DNA from: an uncultured Microbacterium sp.
Lineage (GTDB): Bacteria; Actinomycetota; Actinomycetes; Actinomycetales; Microbacteriaceae
Assembly (NCBI RefSeq): GCF_913776565.1
Contig: NZ_CAJYPF010000164.1
Span: forward strand, 1 to 44,213
DNA: 44,213 nucleotides
Direction: 5' to 3'
The position numbers and the translations under genes were made by a program. Position 1 is the first letter of the stretch, and every line of letters begins with the position of its first letter. The notes under the pieces are model-generated. The model ran no database searches. It had not been told where the DNA came from and worked only from the letters and a program-made list of their open reading frames with translations. This document shows, piece after piece, positions 13,627-22,886 of the stretch.

Positions 13627-14388
13627 TCAGTGCGTGATGAGCTTCGAGAGGAAGTCCTTCGCGCGGTCGGATTCCGGACGGGTGAAGAAGTCCTCGGGCG
13701 CAGCCTGCTCGACGATCTGCCCGTCGGCCATGAACACCACGCGGTTGGCCGCCTTGCGGGCGAAGCCCATCTCGTGCGTGACGACGATCATCGTCATGCC
13801 GTCCTTGGCGAGGCCGATCATCACGTCGAGCACCTCGTTGATCATCTCGGGGTCGAGAGCCGACGTCGGCTCGTCGAACAGCATGACCTTGGGCTTCATG
13901 GCGAGGGCGCGGGCGATCGCGACGCGCTGCTGCTGCCCGCCCGAGAGCTGGGCGGGGAGCTTGTCGGCCTGGTGCCCCACTCCCACGCGCTCGAGAAGGG
14001 CGCGCGCCTCCTTCTCGGCATCCGCCTTCTTCATCTTGCGAACCTTGATCGGGCCGAGCGTGACGTTCTCGAGGATCGTCAGGTGCGCGAACAGGTTGAA
14101 CGACTGGAACACCATGCCGACGTCGGCACGCAGCTCGGCCAGGCCCTTCCCCTCTTTGGGAAGCTCCTTGCCGTCGATCGTGATCGAGCCGCTCGTGATG
14201 GTCTCGAGACGGTTGATGGTGCGGCACAGGGTCGACTTGCCCGACCCCGAAGGACCGATCACGACGACCACCTCACCGCGGTCGACGGTGAGATCGATGT
14301 CTTTCAGCGCCTGGAACTGCCCGTAGTGCTTCTGCACATCGGAGACGACGACCAGGGGCTCGGAGAGCGTCGGAGGAACGGATGACAT
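13627..14388 (-). CDS. Amino-acid ABC transporter ATP-binding protein (GluA-like)
   Basis: Walker [10 protein letters not shown], signature [15 protein letters not shown], Walker [15 protein letters not shown]. Confidence 0.95.
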   Translation of the reverse strand: MSSVPPTLSEPLVVVSDVQKHYGQFQALKDIDLTVDRGEVVVVIGPSGSGKSTLCRTINRLETITSGSITIDGKELPKEGKGLAELRADVGMVFQSFNLFAHLTILENVTLGPIKVRKMKKADAEKEARALLERVGVGHQADKLPAQLSGGQQQRVAIARALAMKPKVMLFDEPTSALDPEMINEVLDVMIGLAKDGMTMIVVTHEMGFARKAANRVVFMADGQIVEQAAPEDFFTRPESDRAKDFLSKLITH

Positions 14389-14463
14389 GGCTTCACCCTA
14401 TGAGGGTGGCCGCCGTGCGACCACATTCCCGCGCAGGCCTTAACCGTTCTGTAACAGCCGCCC

Positions 14464-15261
14464 TCAGCCGGCGCGCTGCGCGAAAGCCGTCTCGTACAGG
14501 CACACGCTCGCGGCGGTGGCGAGGTTGAGGGACTCGGCGCGGCCGTAGATCGGCAAGCGCAGAGCCAGGTCGGCGTGCGCCAGCGCGGCCTCGTCGAGAC
14601 CGCGCGCCTCGTTGCCGAACAACCACGCCGTGGGCTGGGCCAGAAGATCGCGGGATGCCAGGAAGTCCGCCCCGTCGACGTCGGCGGCGACCACGCGCAG
14701 GCCCGCCTCGTGCACCCGCTCGACGACGTCGGCCAGGTCGAGATCGACCGCCACCGGGACGTGGAACAGCGACCCGGTCGTGGAACGCACCACCTTGGGG
14801 TTGTAGGGGTCGACCGTGCGCCCCGTCAGGATCACGGCGTCGGCACCCGCGGCGTCGGCGGCGCGGATGATCGTGCCGAGATTGCCGGGATCGCGCACCT
14901 CTTCGCAGATGGCGATCAGCCGCGGCCCGCCGGACAGGATGTCCCTCAGGGCCGTGAGGGCCTGCCGGGCCACCGCGACGATCCCCTGCGGTGTGACGGT
15001 GTCGGCCATGGCATCCAGGACCGCCTCGGTCGTGAACTGCAGGTCGACGCCCGCTCGCTCGGCGGCGTCGCGCACGTCGGTGTGCTTCTCCATCGCGGTC
15101 GGCGTGGCGTACACCTCGAGGACCGTCTCGGGCGCCCACTCCAGCGCCTCTCGGGCGGCCTGCGGACCCTCGAGCAGGAACAGACCGGTCTCTTGCCGGG
15201 CGGCGCGCCGGCTGAGCTTGGCCACGGCGCGTACCCGCGGCGAACGGGGGTTCTCCAGCAC
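14464..15261 (-). CDS. TrmH/SpoU-family rRNA methyltransferase
   Basis: SpoU motifs: EEVRDPGNLGTIIRAADAAGADAVIL, WLFGNEARGLDE, RLPIYGRAESLNLATAASVCLYE. Confidence 0.93.
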   Translation of the reverse strand: MLENPRSPRVRAVAKLSRRAARQETGLFLLEGPQAAREALEWAPETVLEVYATPTAMEKHTDVRDAAERAGVDLQFTTEAVLDAMADTVTPQGIVAVARQALTALRDILSGGPRLIAICEEVRDPGNLGTIIRAADAAGADAVILTGRTVDPYNPKVVRSTTGSLFHVPVAVDLDLADVVERVHEAGLRVVAADVDGADFLASRDLLAQPTAWLFGNEARGLDEAALAHADLALRLPIYGRAESLNLATAASVCLYETAFAQRAG

Positions 15262-15315
15262 GGTCCGAGTGTATGACGGCGCGGGAATGAAACCCGGCAG
15301 GCCGCGCGCGAATGA

Positions 15316-15351
15316 CGGAACGGGCGCCCTCCGAGGAGGACGCCCGTTCCG
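15316..15351 (-). terminator. Terminator downstream of rplT
   Basis: CGGAACGGGCG (15316-15326) / CGCCCGTTCCG (15341-15351). Confidence 0.75.
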
Positions 15352-15365
15352 GGAGAAGTCGCGAC

Positions 15366-15749
15366 TTACGCGGACTTCGGAGCGTTGACGTCGCTGGGCA
15401 GGGCCGCCTTGGCGGTCTGCACGAGCGAGGCGAACACGGCCGGCTCGTTCACGGCGAGCTCGGCGAGCATGCGGCGGTCGACCTGCACGCCCGCGAGGCC
15501 GAGGCCCTGGATGAAGCGGTTGTACGTGAGGCCGTTCTGGCGCGACGCAGCGTTGATGCGCTGGATCCACAGACGACGGAAGTCGCCCTTGCGCTTGCGA
15601 CGGTCGCGGTAGGCGTAGACCAGGGAGTGGGTGACCTGCTCCTTGGCCTTGCGGTACAGACGCGAACGCTGTCCGCGGTAACCGGAGGCGCGCTCGAGGA
15701 TGACGCGACGCTTCTTGTGGGCGTTTACCGCCCGCTTGACTCTAGCCAT
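15366..15749 (-). CDS. rplT: 50S ribosomal protein L20
   Basis: [38 protein letters not shown]. Confidence 0.98.
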   Translation of the reverse strand: MARVKRAVNAHKKRRVILERASGYRGQRSRLYRKAKEQVTHSLVYAYRDRRKRKGDFRRLWIQRINAASRQNGLTYNRFIQGLGLAGVQVDRRMLAELAVNEPAVFASLVQTAKAALPSDVNAPKSA

Positions 15750-15778
15750 TTCTGTTTCTTCCTAACGTGCGTCGGCGC

Positions 15779-15973
15779 TCAGAGACCGAGGAGCTTCTTG
15801 GCGACCTTCGAGTCGCCCTTGGCCAGGACCTGCTCCTGGTTCAGGCGACGGGTGCGCTTCGAGGCCTTGCCTTCGAGGTTGTGGCGCATACCGGCCTGCT
15901 GCTTCATGAGCTTGCCGCTACCGGTCAGCTTGAAGCGCTTCTTGGCACCCGAGTGGGTCTTCTGCTTCGGCAT
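15779..15973 (-). CDS. rpmI: 50S ribosomal protein L35
   Basis: [44 protein letters not shown]. Confidence 0.98.
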   Translation of the reverse strand: MPKQKTHSGAKKRFKLTGSGKLMKQQAGMRHNLEGKASKRTRRLNQEQVLAKGDSKVAKKLLGL

Positions 15974-16020
15974 CTGTCTTCCTTCGTTGGTGTTCCCGGC
16001 GGAGCGGGAGTCTGGGGGCT

Positions 16021-16647
16021 TTACTCGGCGGGGGCCGAGGTGGGCTTTTCTTCCGGGGCCGCCTCGCCACGAGCGGCGTTACGCGCCGCCTCGCGGTTCG
16101 CCGCGCGCTGCGCGTTCTGCTCGGTCTTGACCTCGGACTTGTTCTTGTGAGGAGCGACCACCATCACCATGTTGCGGCCGTCGATCGTGGGGTTCGACTC
16201 GACGGTTCCGAACTCGGCGACGTCTTCGGCGAACTTGCGGAGCAGGCGCACACCCTGCTCGGGACGCGACTGCTCACGGCCGCGGAACAGGATCATGGCC
16301 TTGACCTTGTCACCCGCCTGCAGGAAGCCCTCGGCGCGCTTGAGCTTGGTGATGTAGTCGTGGGCTTCGATCTTCAGACGGAACCGGACCTCTTTGAGGA
16401 CGGTGTTCGCCTGGTTACGACGCGTCTCTTTGGCCTTCTGAGCGGCCTCGTACTTGAACTTGCCGTAATCCATGATCTTGACCACGGGCGGCTTCGAGCT
16501 CGGCGCAACCTCGACCAGGTCGAGGTCCGCTTCCTGGGCCAGGCGCAGCGCAGCTTCGATTCGGACGATGCCGACCTGCTCGCCGTTGGGTCCGACGAGA
16601 CGGACCTCCGGGACTCGGATGCGCTCGTTGGTGCGGGGATCGCTGAT
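16021..16647 (-). CDS. infC: Translation initiation factor IF-3, probable AUC start codon
   Basis: [57 protein letters not shown] 6 nt before ATC at 16647; no ATG/GTG/TTG at the conserved N-terminus. Confidence 0.9.
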   Translation of the reverse strand: MSDPRTNERIRVPEVRLVGPNGEQVGIVRIEAALRLAQEADLDLVEVAPSSKPPVVKIMDYGKFKYEAAQKAKETRRNQANTVLKEVRFRLKIEAHDYITKLKRAEGFLQAGDKVKAMILFRGREQSRPEQGVRLLRKFAEDVAEFGTVESNPTIDGRNMVMVVAPHKNKSEVKTEQNAQRAANREAARNAARGEAAPEEKPTSAPAE

Positions 16648-16713
16648 GCGGAACTCCTCTTGTGTGCGGGTGGTGGCCGCCGCGATCCGATCGGACCACG
16701 GGCGAAGAGGAGT
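16648..16713 (-). promoter_or_regulatory. infC leader: anti-SD ACTCCTCTT (16705-16713) complementary to SD region AAGAGGAGT (16653-16661)
   Basis: Exact 9-nt complementarity with a 43-nt intervening loop that can itself fold. Confidence 0.5.
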
Positions 16714-16893
16714 ACACACGCCACCCGGCACGGTGCTGTCAGCACCGGCTTCTGCACCCTGGCAACCCCGTACGACACGGAGCGGAGTGCGGGAACCCGG
16801 TAGCCTGGAACGGCAAGCGCGGGTGGGATGTGATCCTCTTTCGTACGGAGTGAATCACTCCGAAGCCCGCCATAGTCTAGCAGAGAGATTCAC

Positions 16894-17319
16894 GTGGACA
16901 CGATCCCCTCCGACCAGCCCGCCGACGACCACGCCCCGCACCGTCACGGAGCAGAAGACGAACGCCTCGCCCGCTGGGAGGAGCAGGAGCGCGCCTCCGC
17001 CTCGGCCACCCGCGACATCGCCGACGTCCCCGCCGTCGAGGTCATCACCACAGCCGCCGTCCATCTGATGAGTGCCGCCGCCGTCAAGACGGGTCTGGCC
17101 GACAACCCGGCCGAACAGCTCGACCTCGACGAGGCGCGCAAGCTCATCAACTCCCTCGCGGGGCTCATCACCGCCGGCGCCCCCGAGATCAGCGACATGC
17201 ACGCTCGCTCCCTGCGCGACGGACTGCGCTCGCTTCAGCTCGCGTTCCGCGAGGCCTCTGTCATCCCCGATCCGATCGGCAAGGGCCCGGGCGAGAAGTG
17301 GACGGGTCCCGTCACCTGA
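16894..17319 (+). CDS. DUF1844 domain-containing protein
   Basis: VEVITTAAVHLMSAAAVKTGL...LDLDEARKLINSLAGLITAGAPEI; divergent from infC. Confidence 0.88.
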   Translation: MDTIPSDQPADDHAPHRHGAEDERLARWEEQERASASATRDIADVPAVEVITTAAVHLMSAAAVKTGLADNPAEQLDLDEARKLINSLAGLITAGAPEISDMHARSLRDGLRSLQLAFREASVIPDPIGKGPGEKWTGPVT

Positions 17320-17388
17320 GTCTGTCGTTCCGGGGTACCGGGCCCGGGACAGCTCCCCCGCGACAACCGCGGGCATCACGTGTCATGA

Positions 17389-17458
17389 GGACAGGGGATG
17401 CCGCGAGAACAGGCAGATCACGCGCAGATCGGCCTGTTGCCGTGGCATCCCCTGTTCT
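17389..17458. terminator. Long imperfect inverted repeat between convergent genes (bidirectional terminator)
   Basis: GGACAGGGGATGCCGCGAGAACAGGC (17389-17414) versus GCCTGTTGCCGTGGCATCCCCTGTTCT (17432-17458). Confidence 0.75.
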
Positions 17459-17480
17459 GATGGCCTCGAACGAGCGGCGG

Positions 17481-18341
17481 TCAGGCGTCGGCGCTGCGGT
17501 GCAGCTTGACCGTCAGGGAGTCGACGAGCACCGCGATGCGGTCGTCGGCGGCCCAGCGGCGCGCGATGCGGGCGAGCACGGCATCCAGTTCCTCCTGCCC
17601 CAGACCCGACATCAGCTGCAGGTGCACGACCAGCTCGGGACCGCGCAGCCGTCCGGTGGGGTCGCCGGGCTCGACGGCGAGGTCCAGCACGGCCAGCTCG
17701 CCCGAGATGCTCTGCTGCAGGCCGGTGAAGATCGTCGGCGAGATGTGGGCGGGTTCCCAGGGCTCGCCCTGCGCGATGGCCCACACGGCGGGACGACGGA
17801 TGACGAACTCGGTCTCGGAGGCCGGATCGATCACGATGAGCTCGGTGTCTTCGGACGCCGCGGCGAGGGCCGTGCGTCGACCATCCGCGGGGACCGGGCG
17901 GGCCGTGGCATCCCATGCCTGCATCGCCGTGACCGAGGTGAAGACGGGCAGCACCTTGCGGCCGTCGGGAGCCGCGACGGTGACGATGGACAGCTCCTGC
18001 GTCTTGTCGACCTCGAGGCCGTGCGCGCCGACGCCGTGGTCGCCCTTCTCGGCGACGAGCGGGATCAGCAGCCGGGCTTCACGGTAGGCGTCGATCACCG
18101 CGCGCGCGTCGGCGTCCCCCGCACGGAACGCGACGAGAGCGGCGAGCAGGGCCGGGTCGGCGGAACCGTCGTCGCCCGCGTGCCGGTTCGACTCGAAGCG
18201 GCGCCCCTCCCAGGGCACGCCGGCCGAATCCGCGCCCACGCCGTGGTGCGCCGCGTCACGCGCATCGCGGGCGTGGTGCGCCGCGTCGTCCCGCGCCCCG
18301 CCGAGCGACCCCTGCGGATCGCCGTCAGTGTCCGGCGACAT
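17481..18341 (-). CDS. SseB family protein
   Basis: [10 protein letters not shown]...[25 protein letters not shown]; 17-nt overlap with the priA 3' end. Confidence 0.8.
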   Translation of the reverse strand: MSPDTDGDPQGSLGGARDDAAHHARDARDAAHHGVGADSAGVPWEGRRFESNRHAGDDGSADPALLAALVAFRAGDADARAVIDAYREARLLIPLVAEKGDHGVGAHGLEVDKTQELSIVTVAAPDGRKVLPVFTSVTAMQAWDATARPVPADGRRTALAAASEDTELIVIDPASETEFVIRRPAVWAIAQGEPWEPAHISPTIFTGLQQSISGELAVLDLAVEPGDPTGRLRGPELVVHLQLMSGLGQEELDAVLARIARRWAADDRIAVLVDSLTVKLHRSADA

Positions 18342-19071
18342 CCAGTGCCTCGGCGAGCGTGAACTGGCCCGCGTAGAGGGCCTTGCCCACGATCGCCCCC
18401 TCGACGCCGAGGGGCACGAGCTCGCGCAGAGCCGCGATGTCGTCGAGGTTCGACACGCCTCCCGACGCGACGATCGGCTTGGGGGTGCGCTGCGTCATCT
18501 CGCGCAGCAGTTCGATGTTGGGACCGCGCAGCGTGCCGTCCTTGGTGACGTCGGTCACGACGTACCGGCTGCACCCCGCGTCCTCGAGGCGCTCCAGCAC
18601 CGTCCACAGGTCGCCGCCGTCGCGGGTCCATCCGCGTGCCGCGAGGGTCGTTCCGCGCACGTCCAGGCCGACGGCGATCGCCTCGCCGTAACGGTTGATG
18701 ACGTCGGCGGCCCACTCCGGGTTCTCGAGAGCGGCGGTGCCCAGGTTGATGCGGCTCGCACCGCTCTCGAGCGCGGCCTCGAGCGAACGGTCGTCGCGGA
18801 TCCCGCCCGACAGCTCGACCTGCACGCCTTTGACCTGCTTGATGACCTTGCGCATGACGCCCGCGTTGCTCCCGCGTCCGAAGGCCGCGTCGAGATCCAC
18901 CAGGTGGATCCACTGCGCGCCCTGCCGGGCGAAGTCGGCGGCGGCATCGACCGGGTCGCCGTAACTGGTCTCGGTGCCGGCCTCGCCCTGGGTCAGACGG
19001 ACGGCCTTGCCGTCGGCGACGTCGACCGCGGGAAGCAGCACCAGTTCGGGCGTGGACGCGAAATCGTTCAT
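18325..19071 (-). CDS. priA: Phosphoribosyl isomerase A (HisA/PriA)
   Basis: [35 protein letters not shown]...[10 protein letters not shown]. Confidence 0.95.
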   Translation of the reverse strand: MNDFASTPELVLLPAVDVADGKAVRLTQGEAGTETSYGDPVDAAADFARQGAQWIHLVDLDAAFGRGSNAGVMRKVIKQVKGVQVELSGGIRDDRSLEAALESGASRINLGTAALENPEWAADVINRYGEAIAVGLDVRGTTLAARGWTRDGGDLWTVLERLEDAGCSRYVVTDVTKDGTLRGPNIELLREMTQRTPKPIVASGGVSNLDDIAALRELVPLGVEGAIVGKALYAGQFTLAEALDVAGH

Positions 19072-19117
19072 GGCTCCTCGCACCCCTCGGCGCATCTCGC
19101 CGAGCCGGGGCACGAGG

Positions 19118-19765
19118 TCACACAGTAGTCGCGCGCAGCCCGTCGATCCAATTGGACAACAGCCGGATGCCGGCTTCGCCCGACTTCTCGGGATGGAACT
19201 GCGTGGCCGCGAGGGGACCGTTCTCGACGGCGGCGATGAACGGAGCGCCGTACGTGCACCACGTCACCGCCGGCTGCGGGAACGGCGGCGTGACCTCGAG
19301 CGACCAGTCCTGTGCGGCGTAGGAGTGCACGAAGTAGAAGCGTTCGTCCTCGATGCCCTCGAACAGGCGGGAGCCCTCGCCGACGTCGACGGTGTTCCAC
19401 CCCATGTGCGGCAGCACCGGGGCCTGCAGCTCAGCGACGGTACCGGGCCACTCCCCCAGTCCCTCGGTGTCGGTACCGCGTTCGATACCGCGGTCGAACA
19501 TGACCTGCATGCCCACGCAGATGCCGAGCACCGGACGGCCGCCCGCGAGTCGGCGGTCGACGATCTCGCCTCCGCGGCTCGACGCGAGGGCGCCCATCAC
19601 CGCGCTGAACGCGCCGACTCCCGGCACGAGCAGACCGTCGGCGTCGAGGAGCAGTGAACGATCCGAGGTCAGGCGCGCGTCGGCCCCCGCCTCGACGAGA
19701 GCCTTGACCGCGGAGTGGACGTTGCCCGACCCGTAGTCCAGAACCGCGACGACGGGCTTGCTCAC
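19118..19765 (-). CDS. hisH: Imidazole glycerol phosphate synthase subunit HisH
   Basis: [18 protein letters not shown]...[16 protein letters not shown]...FYFVHSY. Confidence 0.96.
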   Translation of the reverse strand: MSKPVVAVLDYGSGNVHSAVKALVEAGADARLTSDRSLLLDADGLLVPGVGAFSAVMGALASSRGGEIVDRRLAGGRPVLGICVGMQVMFDRGIERGTDTEGLGEWPGTVAELQAPVLPHMGWNTVDVGEGSRLFEGIEDERFYFVHSYAAQDWSLEVTPPFPQPAVTWCTYGAPFIAAVENGPLAATQFHPEKSGEAGIRLLSNWIDGLRATTV

Positions 19766-20376
19766 AGGGCTCCCTTGGTGCTCGGGATGCCGTCGACCAG
19801 CGGATCGAGGGCCTTGGCCTGCCGGAAAGCCCGGGCGAGCGCCTTGTACTCGGCCTCGGCGATGTGGTGGGGATCACGCCCACCGACCACCCGTACGTGC
19901 ACCGTGAGACCGGCGTGGATCGAGATGGCCTCGAACGAGTGACGTACGAGCGAGCCCGTGAAGTGGCCGCCGATGAGGTGGTGCTCGAAGCCCGCCGGCT
20001 CGCCCGTGTGCACGAGGTACGGACGACCGCTGATGTCGACGACGGCCTGCGCGAGGGCCTCGTCGAGGGGGACGAGCGCGTCACCGTACCGCGCGATGCC
20101 GGACTTGTCGCCCAGGGCCTGGCGGATCGCCTGTCCGAGCACGATCGAGGTGTCCTCGACGGTGTGGTGCGCATCGATGTGCGTGTCACCCGTCGCGCGC
20201 ACGCGAAGGTCGGTCAGCGAGTGCTTGGCGAACGCCGTGAGCATGTGGTCGAAGAAGGGCACGCTCGTGGAGATCTCGCTCGCGCCGCGCCCGTCGAGGT
20301 CGAGCTCGAGTTCGACGCGCGACTCGCTCGTCTCACGCGTGATCGAGGCGGTGCGGGGAGTGGCGGGGCCGGTCAT
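19762..20376 (-). CDS. hisB: Imidazoleglycerol-phosphate dehydratase
   Basis: [36 protein letters not shown]. Confidence 0.96.
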   Translation of the reverse strand: MTGPATPRTASITRETSESRVELELDLDGRGASEISTSVPFFDHMLTAFAKHSLTDLRVRATGDTHIDAHHTVEDTSIVLGQAIRQALGDKSGIARYGDALVPLDEALAQAVVDISGRPYLVHTGEPAGFEHHLIGGHFTGSLVRHSFEAISIHAGLTVHVRVVGGRDPHHIAEAEYKALARAFRQAKALDPLVDGIPSTKGAL

Positions 20377-21458
20377 GCTCGGGATCCTATCGAGGCGAGG
20401 GCATCGAGGAAGGCGGTGGTCTCGTCGGCCGTCCCGGCCGAAACCCGCAAGTGGTGGGGGATGCCGACGTCGCGGATGAGCACTCCCCGGTCGTAGAGTG
20501 CCTTCCACGTCGCGGCCGGATCGTCGACTCCGCCGAAGAGGACGAAGTTGGTCCAGGATTCGTGCGCGGTGTAGCCGAGGGCGGCGACGGTCGCCGAGAT
20601 CCGGTCGCGCTGCGCGACGATCTCGTCCACCATCGCGAGCATCGTGTCGGCGTGGCCGAGCGCGGCGGTGGCGGCGGCCTGCGTCAGCGCGCTCAGGTGA
20701 TAGGGCAGGCGGACGAGACGGAGCGCGTCGACGAAGGCGGGGTCGGCGGCGAGGTATCCGACGCGGGCGCCCGCGAAGGCGAAGGCCTTGCTCATGGTGC
20801 GCGATACGACGAGCCGCGGTCGCCCCGGCAGCAGCGACAGAGCCGACGGCTCGTCACGGGGCGCGAACTCCTCGTAGGCCTCGTCGACGATGACGACGCC
20901 GTCGGTGGCGTCGTAGACCGCCTCGATCACATCGAGGTGCAGCGGGGTGCCGGTGGGGTTGTTGGGCGCGCAGAGGAAGACGATGTCGGGGCGTTTCTCG
21001 CGCACCTGCGCGGCGGCGGAGTCGGCGCTGAGGGTGAAGTCGTGCTCGCGCTCCCCCGCGATCCAGCGCGCGCCGGTGGCCCGCGTAAGGATGGGGTACA
21101 TCGAGTAGGTGGGGGCGAAGCCCATCGCGGTGCGCCCCGGCCCCCCGAACGCCTGGAGGATGTGCTGCAGCACCTCGTTCGAGCCGTTGGCGGCCCAGAT
21201 CTGCTCCGGCGACAGACCGTGACCGAGATAGGTCGCGAACGCCTCACGCAGCGGCGTGAACTCGCGGTCGGGGTAGCGGTTGACGTCACGCAGAGCACGG
21301 GCGACGGCATCGAGGATGTCGTCCGCGACCTCGGCGGGAACGGGGTGCGTGTTCTCGTTGACGTTGAGAGCAACAGGCAGGGCTGCCTGCGGGGCCCCAT
21401 AGGGGGTCATTCCCCGGAGATCGTCACGAAGAGGGAGGTCGTCGAGGCGTACGGTCAC
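20373..21458 (-). CDS. hisC: Histidinol-phosphate aminotransferase (GTG 21458 preferred over ATG 21467)
   Basis: [47 protein letters not shown]; -10 TACGAT overlaps the upstream ATG. Confidence 0.9.
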   Translation of the reverse strand: MTVRLDDLPLRDDLRGMTPYGAPQAALPVALNVNENTHPVPAEVADDILDAVARALRDVNRYPDREFTPLREAFATYLGHGLSPEQIWAANGSNEVLQHILQAFGGPGRTAMGFAPTYSMYPILTRATGARWIAGEREHDFTLSADSAAAQVREKRPDIVFLCAPNNPTGTPLHLDVIEAVYDATDGVVIVDEAYEEFAPRDEPSALSLLPGRPRLVVSRTMSKAFAFAGARVGYLAADPAFVDALRLVRLPYHLSALTQAAATAALGHADTMLAMVDEIVAQRDRISATVAALGYTAHESWTNFVLFGGVDDPAATWKALYDRGVLIRDVGIPHHLRVSAGTADETTAFLDALASIGSRA

Positions 21459-21523
21459 CTCACCCATCGTAGGCGGCGACGCTCTCTCCGGATTGCGGCG
21501 GCATCCGTCGCCAGGCGGCGACC

Positions 21524-21874
21524 TCAGTCGGCGGGAGCGTACGCGACCGGGATGGCGATGCGCTGGCCGGCCGCGACCGATCCGCCCGGCAGGGCGTTCA
21601 GGCGCGTGATCTCGGCCACGACGTCGCGAGGATCGACCCCGGGGGCGAGGTCTTCGGCGATCGACCAGAGGGTCTCGCCGTCCATGACGGTGATCTCGGT
21701 GAAGGAGCCGGCGGGGGCGCCCGCCTCACTGGAGGCGAGAGCGGATCCGCCGCTCAAGGCGGCGATGCCGATCGCCGCGGCGACCGGGAGGGCGACCAGG
21801 AACGCCACGACGCGACGCCCGCGGGCGGTGATGCGCAGGCGGGTGGTCGGGGCGGTGAGGGCGATGCTGCTCAT
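21524..21874 (-). CDS. LysM-domain membrane/secreted protein divergent from lexA (candidate SOS cell-division inhibitor)
   Basis: Hydrophobic segment then [49 protein letters not shown]. Confidence 0.8.
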   Translation of the reverse strand: MSSIALTAPTTRLRITARGRRVVAFLVALPVAAAIGIAALSGGSALASSEAGAPAGSFTEITVMDGETLWSIAEDLAPGVDPRDVVAEITRLNALPGGSVAAGQRIAIPVAYAPAD

Positions 21875-21895
21875 GGTGTGCTCCTTGACGGGGAG

Positions 21896-21939
21896 AGATT
21901 CGCACCCCGATCTCGGCCGGGAGGCCGGGGTGCGAATCT
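21896..21939 (-). repeat. 14-bp perfect inverted repeat in the 5' UTR of the LysM gene
   Basis: AGATTCGCACCCCG (21896-21909) / CGGGGTGCGAATCT (21926-21939). Confidence 0.8.
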
Positions 21940-21944
21940 GTATT

Positions 21945-21960
21945 CCGAATCTATCTTCGA
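21945..21960. promoter_or_regulatory. Candidate LexA/SOS box (imperfect)
   Basis: CCGAATCTATCTTCGA; reverse TCGAAGATAGATTCGG, compared with TCGAAC-N4-GTTCGA. Confidence 0.5.
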
Positions 21961-22130
21961 TAGTGCAGGGGTGTCAACAATCCGTGAGTCGCAGAAGAAT
22001 CGAACGCGACACGCGCGGAGGTCCGTGCGTTCCGCGTCGATCACCGGATACGGTTTCGACACGGAGACCTCATCACCAACCTCCGACATTCGAAGATCCG
22101 CCGTCTTTCCGCGGCGCGAGGGGAGCCCAG

Positions 22131-22820
22131 ATGACCGACGCGACGACCGCCGCCGGCCGCGAACGACCGCAGACGCGGCGACGCAAGAACCTCAGCGACA
22201 AGCAGCTCGCGATCCTCGAGGTCATCCAGCGTTCGATCGCCCGGCACGGTTATCCGCCGAGCATGCGCGAGATCGGCGACGCGGTGGGGCTGAAGTCGCT
22301 GTCGAGCGTCACCCATCAGCTCAACCAGCTCGAACTCAGCGGCTACCTGCGACGTGATCCCGGCAAGACCCGCGCGATGGAAGTGCTGATCGACCTTCCG
22401 GGGGTCGCTGCCGAGAACCCCGCCGACACGGCACCTGCGCTGGGGGACGCCGCCCTGGTCCCCCTGGTCGGCCGCATCGCCGCGGGGGTGCCGATCACCG
22501 CCGATCAGCAGGTCGAGGAGATCTTCCCCCTCCCCCGACAGCTCGTCGGCAAGGGAGAGCTGTTCATGCTGAAGGTGTCGGGTGACTCCATGATCGACGC
22601 CGCGATCTGCGACGGCGACTGGGTCGTCGTGCGCTCGCAGGCGACGGCCGAGAACGGTGAGATCGTCGCCGCCATGCTCGACGGCGAGGCGACCGTCAAG
22701 ACGTTCCGTCGTCGCGACGGTCACACCTGGCTGCTGCCGCGCAACAGCGCGTTCGAGCCCATCCTGGGCGACGAAGCGGTCGTCCTCGGTCGGATCGTCG
22801 CCGTCCTGCGCACGGTCTGA
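22131..22820 (+). CDS. lexA: LexA repressor
   Basis: [44 protein letters not shown]...[20 protein letters not shown]. Confidence 0.97.
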   Translation: MTDATTAAGRERPQTRRRKNLSDKQLAILEVIQRSIARHGYPPSMREIGDAVGLKSLSSVTHQLNQLELSGYLRRDPGKTRAMEVLIDLPGVAAENPADTAPALGDAALVPLVGRIAAGVPITADQQVEEIFPLPRQLVGKGELFMLKVSGDSMIDAAICDGDWVVVRSQATAENGEIVAAMLDGEATVKTFRRRDGHTWLLPRNSAFEPILGDEAVVLGRIVAVLRTV

Positions 22821-22857
22821 GGCGCGGCGGGGTATCGACTCGTCGGACCCGTAGCGC

Positions 22858-22879
22858 TGTCGGAGCCCCTGCGTAGGGT
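22858..22879 (+). promoter_or_regulatory. RecA-NDp/PafBC-type promoter TGTCGGAG-N8-TAGGGT
   Basis: TGTCGGAG-CCCCTGCG-TAGGGT followed by GGATGCC-ATG(22887). Confidence 0.55.
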
Positions 22880-22886
22880 GGATGCC

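Noticed and set aside
21871-22089. 72-aa minus ORF ([16 protein letters not shown]...) ending in the LysM-gene ATG
   Set aside because: Contains the putative SOS box, -10 and hairpin; atypical codon usage; no recognisable domain. Probably non-coding regulatory DNA.
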